Source: an uncultured Mollicutes bacterium (lineage in GTDB: Bacteria; Bacillota_I; Bacilli_A; RFN20; CAG-826). Taken from it: 20,271 bases of DNA. Within the stretch, counting starts at the first letter, position 1. Each line of letters opens with the position of its first letter. The translations under genes and the position numbers were made by a program. This document shows, piece after piece, positions 6,776 to 14,979 of the stretch. The notes under the pieces were generated by a model. The model had not been told where the DNA came from. It did no database searches and saw only the letters and a list, made by a program, of their open reading frames with translations. The DNA lies in NCBI GenBank assembly GCA_900549975.1, contig URQK01000023.1, positions 1 to 20,271 on the forward strand, given 5' to 3'.

Positions 6776-9235
6776 CTACTTAACTTCTTTTTCTTCTTTC
6801 TTTTTTTGTTTCATTTCTTTTTTAATGATTCGACCTTCTTTATTGAATTTATGTAATCCTTTAAAGAAGTGACCATTAAACATCATAATTAAGCCATCTA
6901 ATTGTTTCCAGTGTATTGCTCCACCAGTCATACGAGATAAGCCACGCATTGGTTGATGTACAACACCCATAATTAATGTATTAGCGGTTGTTTTATTACC
7001 GAAGAATCTTAAGAAGTTTACTGCGAAATTAATTGCACCTGCAAAGAATCTTCCTGTCCATCCTTTAGCGTATTTTAACTCTTTAACAGTGGTATTATAA
7101 TCCACAATTAAACGGTTTTTGCGTTTGTTTATGAATGGTAATTCGGTAGAAGGAATATCTCTTCCAAGTAATAAAGCAAATTCTTTATCTGGAACATTTC
7201 TTACTTTGCCACTAGCGTATGTTGGTAAATCTTTTAAGTCATATGGATATTTAGTAGTGGTACCTTTAACTTCAATAGAACCAGTTAAACGAATATCCTC
7301 ACTAGATGCACCAACTAGAACATCGTATTTTCCGCCTTCAATTTCCCATTTATTTGTGAGTGTATTGAAGTATCTAAATGTTTTATCATCAAAATCAATA
7401 GAGACAGTTTTCTTTTCGTGAGCTTTTAAAGGAACTTTGATAAATCCTTTTAATTCTTTTTTAACACGAATTATTTTTGATTCTGGTAAAGAAATATATA
7501 ATTGAGCAATTTCTTTTCCATCAATATCGCCAGTATTTTCAATATCGAAAGTAACACCTTTTTCGGTTACTTTTAAATTTGAATATTCAAATGTGGTATA
7601 AGACAAACCATAACCAAATGGGTAACGTACTTTAACACCAGCAGTATCAAAATAACGATAACCGATTTCTAATCCTTCACGATATTCAATTGTTCTTGTA
7701 TGGCTTGGGAAATTATCGCTAGAAGCAACATCTTCAAAGTGATATGGATAAGTTTCACTTAATTTACCAGATGGATTAACTTTACCAGTAATAATATTCC
7801 ATGTAGCGGTAACGCCACCTTGACCTGCTAAATACATATGTAAGATAGCGTCAACGTCATCAGCGATATCTAATTCAAGAGAAGAACCACAAGTTAATAC
7901 AACAACAATCTTTTTACCAAGTTTCTTTAATTCTTTAATTAAGCGAACTTGATTTTCAGGAAGTTTCATATTTTTACGATCTAAACCTTCTGCTTCAGTA
8001 ACTTCATCTAAACCTAAGTGACAAATAACTACATCAGCTTTTTTAGCAATTTCAATCGCGCGTTTTAAGTGGCCGTTATGCTTTTTACCAAAACGATTAA
8101 AGCCTTTGCAATGTCCAACGATTTCTAAATCAATATCTTTTAAATGCTCTAAGTGTTTTTCTAACTTTGTTGGATTAACAACAGAAGAACCAGCGCCTTG
8201 ATAACGAGGTTGATATAAGAAGTCGCCAATTAAAGCAACTTTTGTTTTTGGAGTTAATGGTAATAAGTGATTATCATTTTTAAGAAGAACTGCACTTTCA
8301 GATGCCGCTAATTGGGCAAACTTATGATGTTCTTCCACATCAAATGGTTTATGTTCTACTTTAAATACTTCTTCAGTATCAAAAATTAAAGTTAATAAAC
8401 GATCAATATTTTCATCTAATACTTTTTCATCTAATGTACCATTTTTAACAGCTTCGATAATATCTTTAGCGGTATCACCACATGCACCAGGCATTTCTAG
8501 TTCGTTACCGGCTTTAAGGCCTAATACACGATCATTATCTCCGCCCCAGTCGGTTACGATAACACCATTAAATCCCCATTCATCACGAAGAATTTCTTTT
8601 AATAAGTGCGGGTTTTCATTAGCAAAAGTACCATTAATTAAGTTATAAGCAGACATGATAGTCTTAGCTTTACCTTCTTTAATAGCAATTTCAAAAGCGG
8701 TTAAATAAATTTCACGTAATGTTCTTTCATCAAGCACAGAATCAAGAGTCATACGATTTTCTTCTTGGTTGTTACAAGCAAAGTGTTTAACACAACTTGC
8801 AATGCCATTGCTTTGAATACCACGAATATAACTAGCGGCCATTTTACCTGCTAAATAAGGATCCTCAGAGAAATATTCAAAGTTTCTTCCACAAAGTGGA
8901 CTTCTTTTCATATTTGTACCTGGGCCTAAAACAACATTTACTTTTTGTGATACAGCTTCTTCACCAAGAAGTGTACCTAGTTTTTCTCCTAATGCAACAT
9001 CCCATGAGTTTGCCATTGTCGCTGCAGTTGGAAAGCATGTGGCTGGAATAGATGCGTTAAGTCCTAAATGGTCCGCTGCTGCGGCTTGTTTACGCATTCC
9101 ATGAGGACCATCAGATAAGAATATTGATGGAATTCCTAATCTCTTATAGTCCATTGTTTGCCAGAAGTCTTTTCCTGATGTTAATAACGCTTTTTCTTCG
9201 AGCGTCATTTTACTTATTAAATCTTTATATTTCAT
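6776..9235 (-). CDS. Glycoside hydrolase family 3 beta-glycosidase, probably cytoplasmic
   Basis: An 819-residue GH3 enzyme, most likely a beta-glucosidase or related beta-glycosidase acting on short oligosaccharides. The N-terminal barrel has 'LSDGPHGMR', the substrate-binding 'KHFACNNQEE' (K150-H151) and the catalytic nucleophile in 'VIVTDWGG' (D229). The second domain has 'EAEGLDRKNMKLP', and the join to the fibronectin-like third domain is marked by 'YPFGYGLSYTTFEYS'. No signal peptide is visible, so it should act inside the cell on imported sugars. After the third domain comes an extension of about 130 residues, with an amphipathic helical part and a lysine-rich tail. AAGGAG at 9242-9248 precedes the ATG. 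The glycosyltransferase gene ends 11 bases upstream, indicating one operon. The exact sugar specificity cannot be read from sequence. Confidence 0.93.
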   Translation of the reverse strand: MKYKDLISKMTLEEKALLTSGKDFWQTMDYKRLGIPSIFLSDGPHGMRKQAAAADHLGLNASIPATCFPTAATMANSWDVALGEKLGTLLGEEAVSQKVNVVLGPGTNMKRSPLCGRNFEYFSEDPYLAGKMAASYIRGIQSNGIASCVKHFACNNQEENRMTLDSVLDERTLREIYLTAFEIAIKEGKAKTIMSAYNLINGTFANENPHLLKEILRDEWGFNGVIVTDWGGDNDRVLGLKAGNELEMPGACGDTAKDIIEAVKNGTLDEKVLDENIDRLLTLIFDTEEVFKVEHKPFDVEEHHKFAQLAASESAVLLKNDNHLLPLTPKTKVALIGDFLYQPRYQGAGSSVVNPTKLEKHLEHLKDIDLEIVGHCKGFNRFGKKHNGHLKRAIEIAKKADVVICHLGLDEVTEAEGLDRKNMKLPENQVRLIKELKKLGKKIVVVLTCGSSLELDIADDVDAILHMYLAGQGGVTATWNIITGKVNPSGKLSETYPYHFEDVASSDNFPSHTRTIEYREGLEIGYRYFDTAGVKVRYPFGYGLSYTTFEYSNLKVTEKGVTFDIENTGDIDGKEIAQLYISLPESKIIRVKKELKGFIKVPLKAHEKKTVSIDFDDKTFRYFNTLTNKWEIEGGKYDVLVGASSEDIRLTGSIEVKGTTTKYPYDLKDLPTYASGKVRNVPDKEFALLLGRDIPSTELPFINKRKNRLIVDYNTTVKELKYAKGWTGRFFAGAINFAVNFLRFFGNKTTANTLIMGVVHQPMRGLSRMTGGAIHWKQLDGLIMMFNGHFFKGLHKFNKEGRIIKKEMKQKKKEEKEVK

Positions 9236-9246
9236 TTACGTTCTCC

Positions 9247-10284
9247 TTAATTCCAACCAGTTTTTTTAATGATTTTTTTATAACCAATCTTAACTGCTAA
9301 AACACGAAGTGGTTTTATGAGTAAGAATGGGAAAATGAACAATGTGCGATAACGAATCTTATGATAGAGTTTTGAATTTTTCTCTTTAAATTCTTTAAAG
9401 TATTCTTTGTATTCTTTGTAACGAGTTTTACTATTACCAATTGTTACATAGAATAAAGTTAAAAAAGATTTCGATGTTAAGTCATGAATTAAATAATTAC
9501 GATGTGCTTTAGAGAGCTTATTTAAATCATCTAAACTGTATTCTAATGACATTGCACGCATTACACGTAGTTGGTGTTGGTAATTTTTAGACATATTAGC
9601 AAATGTAACAGATTGATTAGGACGTCCAACATAATAACGATAGAAGTCACAATCAATACAGAACATACTAGTAACATGATATAAAGGTACATAGCAAAAT
9701 TGATTATCAACATAGAAGGTGTGTTCTAATAAGCGTACTTTGCTCTTCTTTAAGATATCAAGTCTAAAGATAAGCATGTGCATCATAATAAAGTCACTTT
9801 GTTTAATATTTTTGATATCTTCCCAAGTAAAGAATCTGCCTAATGGAAATTCTTTTTGAATATCAGTTTTTCTTTGGAGTCCTTCATCTAATCTTTCATA
9901 AACAAAGTTTGTTAGATAAAGGTCAGGACTTTCCTTGCTTTCATAATGCTTTTTAATAGTGTCTAGCACCATTTTATATGCGTCAGCGTCAACCCAGTCA
10001 TCAGAATCAACGCACTTAAAATATAATCCAGTCGCGTTATCAATTCCGGCATTAACTCCAGATCCATGTCCTCCATTAGGTTTATCTACCACTTTAACAA
10101 TAGTGGGATATTTTTCTTCATATTCTCTAGCAATTTTTAATGTGTTATCTTTAGAATCATCACTAGAACCATCATTAACAATTATGATTTCTACATCTTC
10201 TCCGCCAACAAGTAGAGAGTCAACACATTTGTTTAAATATTTTTCGGCGTTGTAGCTAGGTACAACAATAGATAGATACTTCAT
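9247..10284 (-). CDS. Family 2 glycosyltransferase
   Basis: A 345-residue GT-A fold enzyme. Strand 1 is 'YLSIVVPSYNAEKYLNKCVDSLL', broken here as 'SIVVPSYNAEKYL', followed by 'EIIIVNDGSSDDS', 'GGHGSGVNAGIDNATG' and the metal/nucleotide-sugar motif 'DSDDW' (D93-D96). It should transfer a sugar from a nucleotide-sugar donor, as in capsule, glycolipid or wall polysaccharide synthesis; the acceptor is unknown. The C terminus is basic with a hydrophobic stretch ('RTLFIFPFLLIKPL') that may touch the membrane. The frame extends 27 codons further upstream to 10365. I chose the ATG at 10284 because AAAAGGAT (10291-10298) precedes it and the GT2 fold begins exactly there. It is the first gene of an operon with the GH3 glycosidase. 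Confidence 0.9.
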   Translation of the reverse strand: MKYLSIVVPSYNAEKYLNKCVDSLLVGGEDVEIIIVNDGSSDDSKDNTLKIAREYEEKYPTIVKVVDKPNGGHGSGVNAGIDNATGLYFKCVDSDDWVDADAYKMVLDTIKKHYESKESPDLYLTNFVYERLDEGLQRKTDIQKEFPLGRFFTWEDIKNIKQSDFIMMHMLIFRLDILKKSKVRLLEHTFYVDNQFCYVPLYHVTSMFCIDCDFYRYYVGRPNQSVTFANMSKNYQHQLRVMRAMSLEYSLDDLNKLSKAHRNYLIHDLTSKSFLTLFYVTIGNSKTRYKEYKEYFKEFKEKNSKLYHKIRYRTLFIFPFLLIKPLRVLAVKIGYKKIIKKTGWN

Positions 10285-10306
10285 AAATTCATCCTTTTCT
10301 TTTAAA

Positions 10307-10335
10307 GTTATATTTATTATAAAATATAAAATCAA
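10307..10335 (-). promoter_or_regulatory. Probable promoter of the glycosyltransferase-GH3 operon
   Basis: On the minus strand TTGATT (10335-10330) is spaced exactly 17 bases from TATAAC (10312-10307). That is four of six and five of six consensus matches. Transcription would start near 10300, leaving a very short leader before the ribosome binding site. A perfect TATAAT also occurs at 10321-10316, but it lacks a good -35 at the right distance. Confidence 0.5.
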
Positions 10336-10424
10336 TTTTGGAAGAGAAAATTCGTAAATGGGCATTAAAAAAGCGTATGTTGTGTGTTTTTTTATATAAA
10401 TTAATTTAAAATACCTAAAAAATT

Positions 10425-10448
10425 AAAAAAGCGGTATTGTAACCGCTT
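10425..10448 (-). terminator. Intrinsic terminator of galT
   Basis: Read on the minus strand, AAGCGGT (10448-10442) pairs with ACCGCTT (10435-10429) around a six-base loop, followed by a run of T residues to 10425. It lies about 24 bases after the galT stop codon. It isolates galT from the glycosyltransferase operon downstream. Confidence 0.82.
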
Positions 10449-10471
10449 AGTTATTAATTGTATCCGCTTAC

Positions 10472-12007
10472 TTAAATTTGCTTTAAATTGAGTTGAGCAA
10501 TAAATTTTTGAAGGTGTTTTTGACCCTTTTCATCGTCCTTGAAAGTAGCGGTGTTTTTAAGAATATTGACACATGTTTCATTAATGGCAAGGCGCACAAT
10601 TTCACTAGCTTTTTCAAACGATAAATCGCGACCAAATTGAGTGATTAAACGAATTATGAAGTTACGATGAATTTCAAAGTCAGGGTTAATATTAATGAAT
10701 TCTTCCACATCAATAGTTTTATCAGATAATATTTTAGCAATACTTTCAGATTGACGTTTTAATCTTGCTGGTAAAATATATAATCCTGCAGCTTCAATTA
10801 AGCCAATGCCTTCCGATTTAATATTATGATATTCTTTATGAGCATGGAAGATACCATCAGGATATTTTTCTGATGTACGATTATTTCTTAAAATAGCAAA
10901 AGCAATATATTTATTTCCTTCTTTTCTTGCAATTGGAGTAACAGTGCTATGTTGTGTGTTTCCCTCATGAGAAATAATATCAACATCTTTATCATCATAT
11001 ACACGCCAAGAAGTGTATATTTCATTTAATAAGTTAATAGCTTCTTCTTTATCTTCTGATTCAATTTTAAATGTTGAGTTATAGAAGTTAAGATAAGACA
11101 ATTTACAATGTGGATATTTTGGTGTATCAATTACAAATTTATCTTTAGCAAACATTAATGGAAGTAAGTGCTTTCCACCTTGAAAATGTTCATGATTTAA
11201 TATAGAGCCACCCACGATAGGGAGTTCTGAGTTTGATCCAATAAAGAAACAAGGGAATTGTTCAACGAAAGAAAACAAACGACGGAATTTAGTTAATCCC
11301 ATAGTCATTTTTTGATGCGTTTCATCAAAAACAATGCAGTGTTGATAATAATAAACATAAGGAGAATATTGTAAATACCATCTTGATCCATCTAAATTAA
11401 GAGGAATAATACGAATATTTCCGCGAGCGGGGTGCGAAGAAGTACCAACAAATCCTAGGTTTTCTTTACATAACAAACAGCTTGGATATTTATTAGATGG
11501 GATACTACTAGAAGCCACTAATTTAGCAATATCGGAGTTTTTCTTTTCTGGTTTAGATAAGTTAATGGATATTTCTAAATAGTTATCGCCAAAGTCTGCT
11601 TTCCAAAGCAAATTCTTATCAACTGCGGTCTTTTGAATATAGTTGTTTTTAATTTGTAAATCATATAAATAGTCAAAACCATCTTGAGGATTTTTAAAAC
11701 TATAAAATTTATCTTTAACCATGCTTGGAAGAGGTGTTAAGTCACCCATTATATTAGTAATAAAACGATCAACTTCGCTTGAATCAACAATTTTATTTTC
11801 TAATATGTCATTTTTTAATTCGTTAATTAAAATATCAGGCACAGTTAAATTATCAATTTCGCTAAAATCAATATCATTTTGTGTGTAAGGATAAGCAATA
11901 TGTAACTTACCAAATAAAACATTACGCACATAAATAGCATCTAATTCATCTAAAAATAAATGCTTTTTGCTATAATATATGAGTTTTTCTACAGTTTTTT
12001 CTATCAT
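10472..12007 (-). CDS. galT: Galactose-1-phosphate uridylyltransferase, Firmicutes class (GalT)
   Basis: A 511-residue enzyme of the long class II GalT family. It exchanges UMP between UDP-glucose and galactose-1-phosphate in the Leloir pathway, in the cytoplasm. It shows 'CLLCKENLGFVG', the 'HPARGNIRIIPL' segment, 'YYYQHCIVF', and the catalytic histidine motif 'NHEHFQGG' with H272 and H274. The C-terminal GalT domain follows. I chose the ATG at 12007: AGGTGG at 12021-12016 stands eight bases before it. A GTG at 12019, four codons upstream, lies inside that site and is unlikely. No galK or galE is visible nearby. Its own promoter and terminator make it a single-gene unit. It diverges from the M6 protease gene across a region with a long dyad. 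Confidence 0.93.
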   Translation of the reverse strand: MIEKTVEKLIYYSKKHLFLDELDAIYVRNVLFGKLHIAYPYTQNDIDFSEIDNLTVPDILINELKNDILENKIVDSSEVDRFITNIMGDLTPLPSMVKDKFYSFKNPQDGFDYLYDLQIKNNYIQKTAVDKNLLWKADFGDNYLEISINLSKPEKKNSDIAKLVASSSIPSNKYPSCLLCKENLGFVGTSSHPARGNIRIIPLNLDGSRWYLQYSPYVYYYQHCIVFDETHQKMTMGLTKFRRLFSFVEQFPCFFIGSNSELPIVGGSILNHEHFQGGKHLLPLMFAKDKFVIDTPKYPHCKLSYLNFYNSTFKIESEDKEEAINLLNEIYTSWRVYDDKDVDIISHEGNTQHSTVTPIARKEGNKYIAFAILRNNRTSEKYPDGIFHAHKEYHNIKSEGIGLIEAAGLYILPARLKRQSESIAKILSDKTIDVEEFININPDFEIHRNFIIRLITQFGRDLSFEKASEIVRLAINETCVNILKNTATFKDDEKGQKHLQKFIAQLNLKQI

Positions 12008-12043
12008 TTTTGTGTCCACCTTTTTTTATTTTCATACACATTT

Positions 12044-12071
12044 AATATACAATTATCTAAATAAAATTCAA
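12044..12071 (-). promoter_or_regulatory. Probable galT promoter
   Basis: Minus strand TTGAAT (12071-12066) and TATATT (12049-12044) are separated by 16 bases, with four of six and five of six consensus matches. The -10 region reads ATTGTATATT, the same ten bases found at the -10 region of the divergent gene (12119-12128). Confidence 0.55.
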
Positions 12072-12100
12072 ATAAAATTTTAATGTTTGTTATTTATTAT

Positions 12101-12128
12101 TTTAAAATGTACAATATTATTGTATATT
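12101..12128 (+). promoter_or_regulatory. Possible promoter of the M6 protease gene
   Basis: TATATT at 12123-12128 with TTTAAA at 12101-12106 gives a 16-base spacer, the same as the galT promoter opposite. The -35 match is only four of six. The -10 lies in the right arm of the dyad at 12103-12131. Transcription would start near 12135, ahead of the AGGAGG site at 12146-12151. Confidence 0.4.
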
Positions 12129-12131
12129 TTA
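12103..12131. promoter_or_regulatory. 29-bp imperfect dyad in the galT / M6 divergent region (operator-like)
   Basis: The left arm TAAAATGTACAATA (12103-12116) and right arm TATTGTATATTTTA (12118-12131) are inverted copies around T12117, matching at 13 of 14 positions. The core is TACAAT-ATT-ATTGTA. A third copy of the half-site, ATTGTATATT, lies on the minus strand at the galT -10 (12053-12044). Placement over promoters fits a transcription-factor operator; I cannot name the regulator. Confidence 0.55.
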
Positions 12132-12158
12132 TATATTCGGATTATAGGAGGTAACTAA

Positions 12159-13727
12159 ATGAACAAAAACATTTATAAATTATCTGTGCTTGCTGCTATT
12201 GTTTGTGTGTTAGCAAGTTGTGAAATTCATTTTGGACCAATTAGCGCTAGCAATGATTATAGCATTAGCAGAAATTCTGTTTCTAAAAGTGAAGGCGAAG
12301 GATTTGAGGTTGTTAATCCTAAATATACTATGCGCCAAAATTCTGAAAATCAAGGATGGAATACTTTAAATTCTACTGGTACACAAAAAATGTTAATTGT
12401 ACCTGTTCATTTAAGCGGTGAAAGCGAAACTTGGACTAGTAAAAAATTAAGTAATATAGAAAAAGCGTTTTTTGGTAAGGCAAGTGAAACATCTTGGCAT
12501 TCAGTAAGTTCATATTTTGATGAATCAAGTTATGGTAATTTGCATTTAATTGGAGAAGTTGCTCCAGTGTTTGAAAGTGTATGTTCAGAAAGTGATTTAC
12601 TTTCCTATGCGTCAAATCCCAATAATCCGCCTTGTTCAGATTTAATCGCTAGAGAATATAGTTCTTCATCTTCTTTATCTAACGAAAAAAGAAAAGAATA
12701 TGATCAAGATGGGGATGGATATATCGATGCTACGGTATTTATATATTTACCCAAGCCAACTAATTCTAATAATAATGCTTTTTGGGCTTGGTGCTACGCT
12801 AACTCAAATACAGCAGATCAATCAAAACCAGCAGTTAATAACTATATGTGGGCTAGTTATGATTTTATTAATGATAGCTACGTTAAAACTGAATTATTTG
12901 AAACTCTTCCTTCAGGCATTGAAGCACATACATACATTCATGAAACAGGACACTTATTAGGACTTGATGACTATTATTGTTATGATAGTGCAACTCCATG
13001 GAACTGCGCTGGTGACCGCGATATGCAAGCTTTTAATATTGGAGATCACAATATTTATTCAAAAATGTCTTTAGGATGGGTTAGCCCATATTATGTAACT
13101 GGAGATTGTGAGATTCAACTTCATTCTTCTAGTTTATATGGTGAAGCAATCGTAATTAGAGATGATTGGAATAAAACAATATTTGATGAATATTTAATTA
13201 TTGAGTATTACACACCGGAAGGACTTAATTATCAAGATTCTAAACATAGTTATGATTCTCGTAACAAGATGTATCAAGGCTCAGGCTTAAGAATATATCA
13301 TGCCGATGCTCGATTAATTGATTTTTCAAAAAGAACATATAATGGATATAATTATTCACCAGATTCAAAATATACTAGTAATACCATTATTGGGGCATCA
13401 AACTCAGTTATTCATAGCAATCTAACGACAACTCAATCCAAAAATAACAAAGTCCGTTATCTACATTTATTAGATTCTGGTAAGAGAAATACTATTAATC
13501 ATGGAATTCATGGAACTGGAGATTATGATTCCTCTAGCAGCGGAAATGAAGGAGTAAAGATTGATCCTAATAAAACATTGTGGACTAAAGGACAAACATT
13601 TACCGCTGATTCGGATTTCTTTGTTAATGGAACTAAATTTAATAATGGATATTCCGTTAATTATTCCATTACTGTTGGTGAGACCAATGGCGATGCAATA
13701 ACTGTTAAAATTACAAAAACTAATTAA
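12159..13727 (+). CDS. M6-family zinc metalloprotease, lipoprotein
   Basis: A 522-residue secreted protein with a lipoprotein signal peptide: 'MNKNIYKL', a hydrophobic core, then lipobox LASC with C21 as the lipidated residue. The mature protein should be anchored to the outer face of the membrane. The zinc site 'HETGHLLGLDDYY' (H261, E262, H265) fits the extended HExxHxxGLxDxY form of the M6 (immune inhibitor A-like) metalloprotease family. A calcium-loop-like 'DQDGDGYID' (182-190) precedes it, as in many M6 proteins. The C-terminal 60 residues look like a beta-rich domain. A strong AGGAGG site at 12146-12151 supports the ATG. It is a single-gene unit with its own terminator. The protein substrate is unknown; host, dietary or cell-surface proteins are all possible. 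Confidence 0.9.
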   Translation: MNKNIYKLSVLAAIVCVLASCEIHFGPISASNDYSISRNSVSKSEGEGFEVVNPKYTMRQNSENQGWNTLNSTGTQKMLIVPVHLSGESETWTSKKLSNIEKAFFGKASETSWHSVSSYFDESSYGNLHLIGEVAPVFESVCSESDLLSYASNPNNPPCSDLIAREYSSSSSLSNEKRKEYDQDGDGYIDATVFIYLPKPTNSNNNAFWAWCYANSNTADQSKPAVNNYMWASYDFINDSYVKTELFETLPSGIEAHTYIHETGHLLGLDDYYCYDSATPWNCAGDRDMQAFNIGDHNIYSKMSLGWVSPYYVTGDCEIQLHSSSLYGEAIVIRDDWNKTIFDEYLIIEYYTPEGLNYQDSKHSYDSRNKMYQGSGLRIYHADARLIDFSKRTYNGYNYSPDSKYTSNTIIGASNSVIHSNLTTTQSKNNKVRYLHLLDSGKRNTINHGIHGTGDYDSSSSGNEGVKIDPNKTLWTKGQTFTADSDFFVNGTKFNNGYSVNYSITVGETNGDAITVKITKTN

Positions 13728-13737
13728 TATCAAATTA

Positions 13738-13769
13738 AGCAAAGATTTATAGACGTCTTTGCTTTTTTG
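13738..13769 (+). terminator. Intrinsic terminator of the M6 protease gene
   Basis: AAGCAAAGA (13738-13746) pairs with TCTTTGCTT (13757-13765) over a ten-base loop and is followed by four more T residues. It starts 11 bases after the protease stop codon. Confidence 0.82.
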
Positions 13770-13835
13770 TTGAATTAATGAATTTAATATTTCAATCGCC
13801 ATTTTTGTGATAAACTAATTAGTGGTGGTGAAACA

Positions 13836-14975
13836 ATGAAAAAGAGAACTAAAATTATTTTTTTGTCTTTATCTTTAGTTGTCGCCGCGACTTTTCCTTT
13901 TGCTTTGTTAGCTCAATTTGGAATTGATAATACTAATTATCAAAAAGAATATATTGATTCCGTTAAGCCAATTAAAACGCGCGATTTATTAATAAATAAA
14001 GATGGCCCTAATGTTCAAATCACCAATGAGCCAGATAGTGATTTTGTAATTTTACAATTATCAGATACGCATTTTACTGGAGATAAAACATATCGTAATT
14101 TAGATTTAAAATGCTTAAAAGCAATTTATGAGATGGTTAATTATGTCAAACCAGATTTGGTAATTTATACAGGCGATAATATTTATCCTTCTTTAGTATT
14201 TGGATCAAATAATAATATAAAATCCGCAACAATATTAAGCGAGTTTTTAGAAAAATTAGAAGTACCATTCTTATATGAATACGGAAATCATGATACCGAG
14301 TACTATGCTCGTGGAACATATTTAGATATTAATGAAATATTTCAAGCAAATCCATATTGTCTTGCGTTAGATGATAAAGAAGTTGGGGATAAAAAAGGAA
14401 GATTATCACAAGTTGTAGAAATTAGAAATAGTGATTCATCTTTAAACCAAGCTCTTGTTTTATTAGATTCTGGTGCTTATAAAAGTTCATCATTTTTATC
14501 AGGATATGATAAATTTAATGAAAAATACGCTAGTTGGTATGAAAATAAGTTAAAAAAGATTCAAAAAAGAGAAAATTTAGAAAGTGTTAGTGAGATACCT
14601 TCTTTAGCATTTTTCCACATTCCTCCTTTTGAATATAAAAAAGCTACTGAATTATATAAAAATGGTAGCGAAGAAGTTACTTATTTATTTGGTGAAAATA
14701 AAGAAGGAATATCTTCACCAAATGAGCCAAGTGAAGTATTTGATAAAATGGTGGAATTAAAATCAACAAAAGCGATGTTTTTTGGACATGATCATACAAA
14801 TTATATGGCTTTAAGATATAAAGGTATTGAAATGTATTATGGGCATTCTATTGATTATAGAGCCTATCCTACGATAAAATATAAGACGCAGTATCGTGGT
14901 GGAAATATTATCACGTTGCATCAAGATTCTTCTTATGAAGTTAAATCTTGTTTATTGAAAGACATTGTGAGGTAA
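13836..14975 (+). CDS. Membrane-anchored calcineurin-like metallophosphoesterase
   Basis: A 379-residue phosphoesterase with a single N-terminal hydrophobic segment (about residues 7-28), so the catalytic domain should lie outside the membrane. No lipobox cysteine is present. All five metal-binding blocks are visible: 'SDTHF' (D77, H79), 'TGDN' (D114, N115), 'GNHD' (N151-D153), 'FFHIPP' (H261) and 'GHDH' (H318, H320). It should be an active di-metal hydrolase; the substrate, such as a phospholipid, nucleotide or teichoic-acid-like phosphate, is not known. GGTGGTG at 13824-13830 is the ribosome binding site. The only promoter hint is an extended -10-like TGTGATAAA at 13806-13814. It is four bases from the next gene and likely heads its operon. 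Confidence 0.88.
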   Translation: MKKRTKIIFLSLSLVVAATFPFALLAQFGIDNTNYQKEYIDSVKPIKTRDLLINKDGPNVQITNEPDSDFVILQLSDTHFTGDKTYRNLDLKCLKAIYEMVNYVKPDLVIYTGDNIYPSLVFGSNNNIKSATILSEFLEKLEVPFLYEYGNHDTEYYARGTYLDINEIFQANPYCLALDDKEVGDKKGRLSQVVEIRNSDSSLNQALVLLDSGAYKSSSFLSGYDKFNEKYASWYENKLKKIQKRENLESVSEIPSLAFFHIPPFEYKKATELYKNGSEEVTYLFGENKEGISSPNEPSEVFDKMVELKSTKAMFFGHDHTNYMALRYKGIEMYYGHSIDYRAYPTIKYKTQYRGGNIITLHQDSSYEVKSCLLKDIVR

Positions 14976-14979
14976 AAAA

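Noticed and set aside
7119..7421. 100-codon + strand frame opposite the GH3 gene
   Set aside because: Lies antisense to a conserved coding region without a ribosome binding site or motifs.
9959..10255. 98-codon + strand frame opposite the glycosyltransferase
   Set aside because: Antisense of the conserved GT2 core; Ser/Pro-rich shadow composition.
12700..12960. 86-codon + strand frame inside the M6 gene
   Set aside because: Out of frame across the zinc-site region of an intact protease.
13470..13802. 110-codon - strand frame at the end of the M6 gene
   Set aside because: Antisense to coding DNA and spans the terminator; no start signal.
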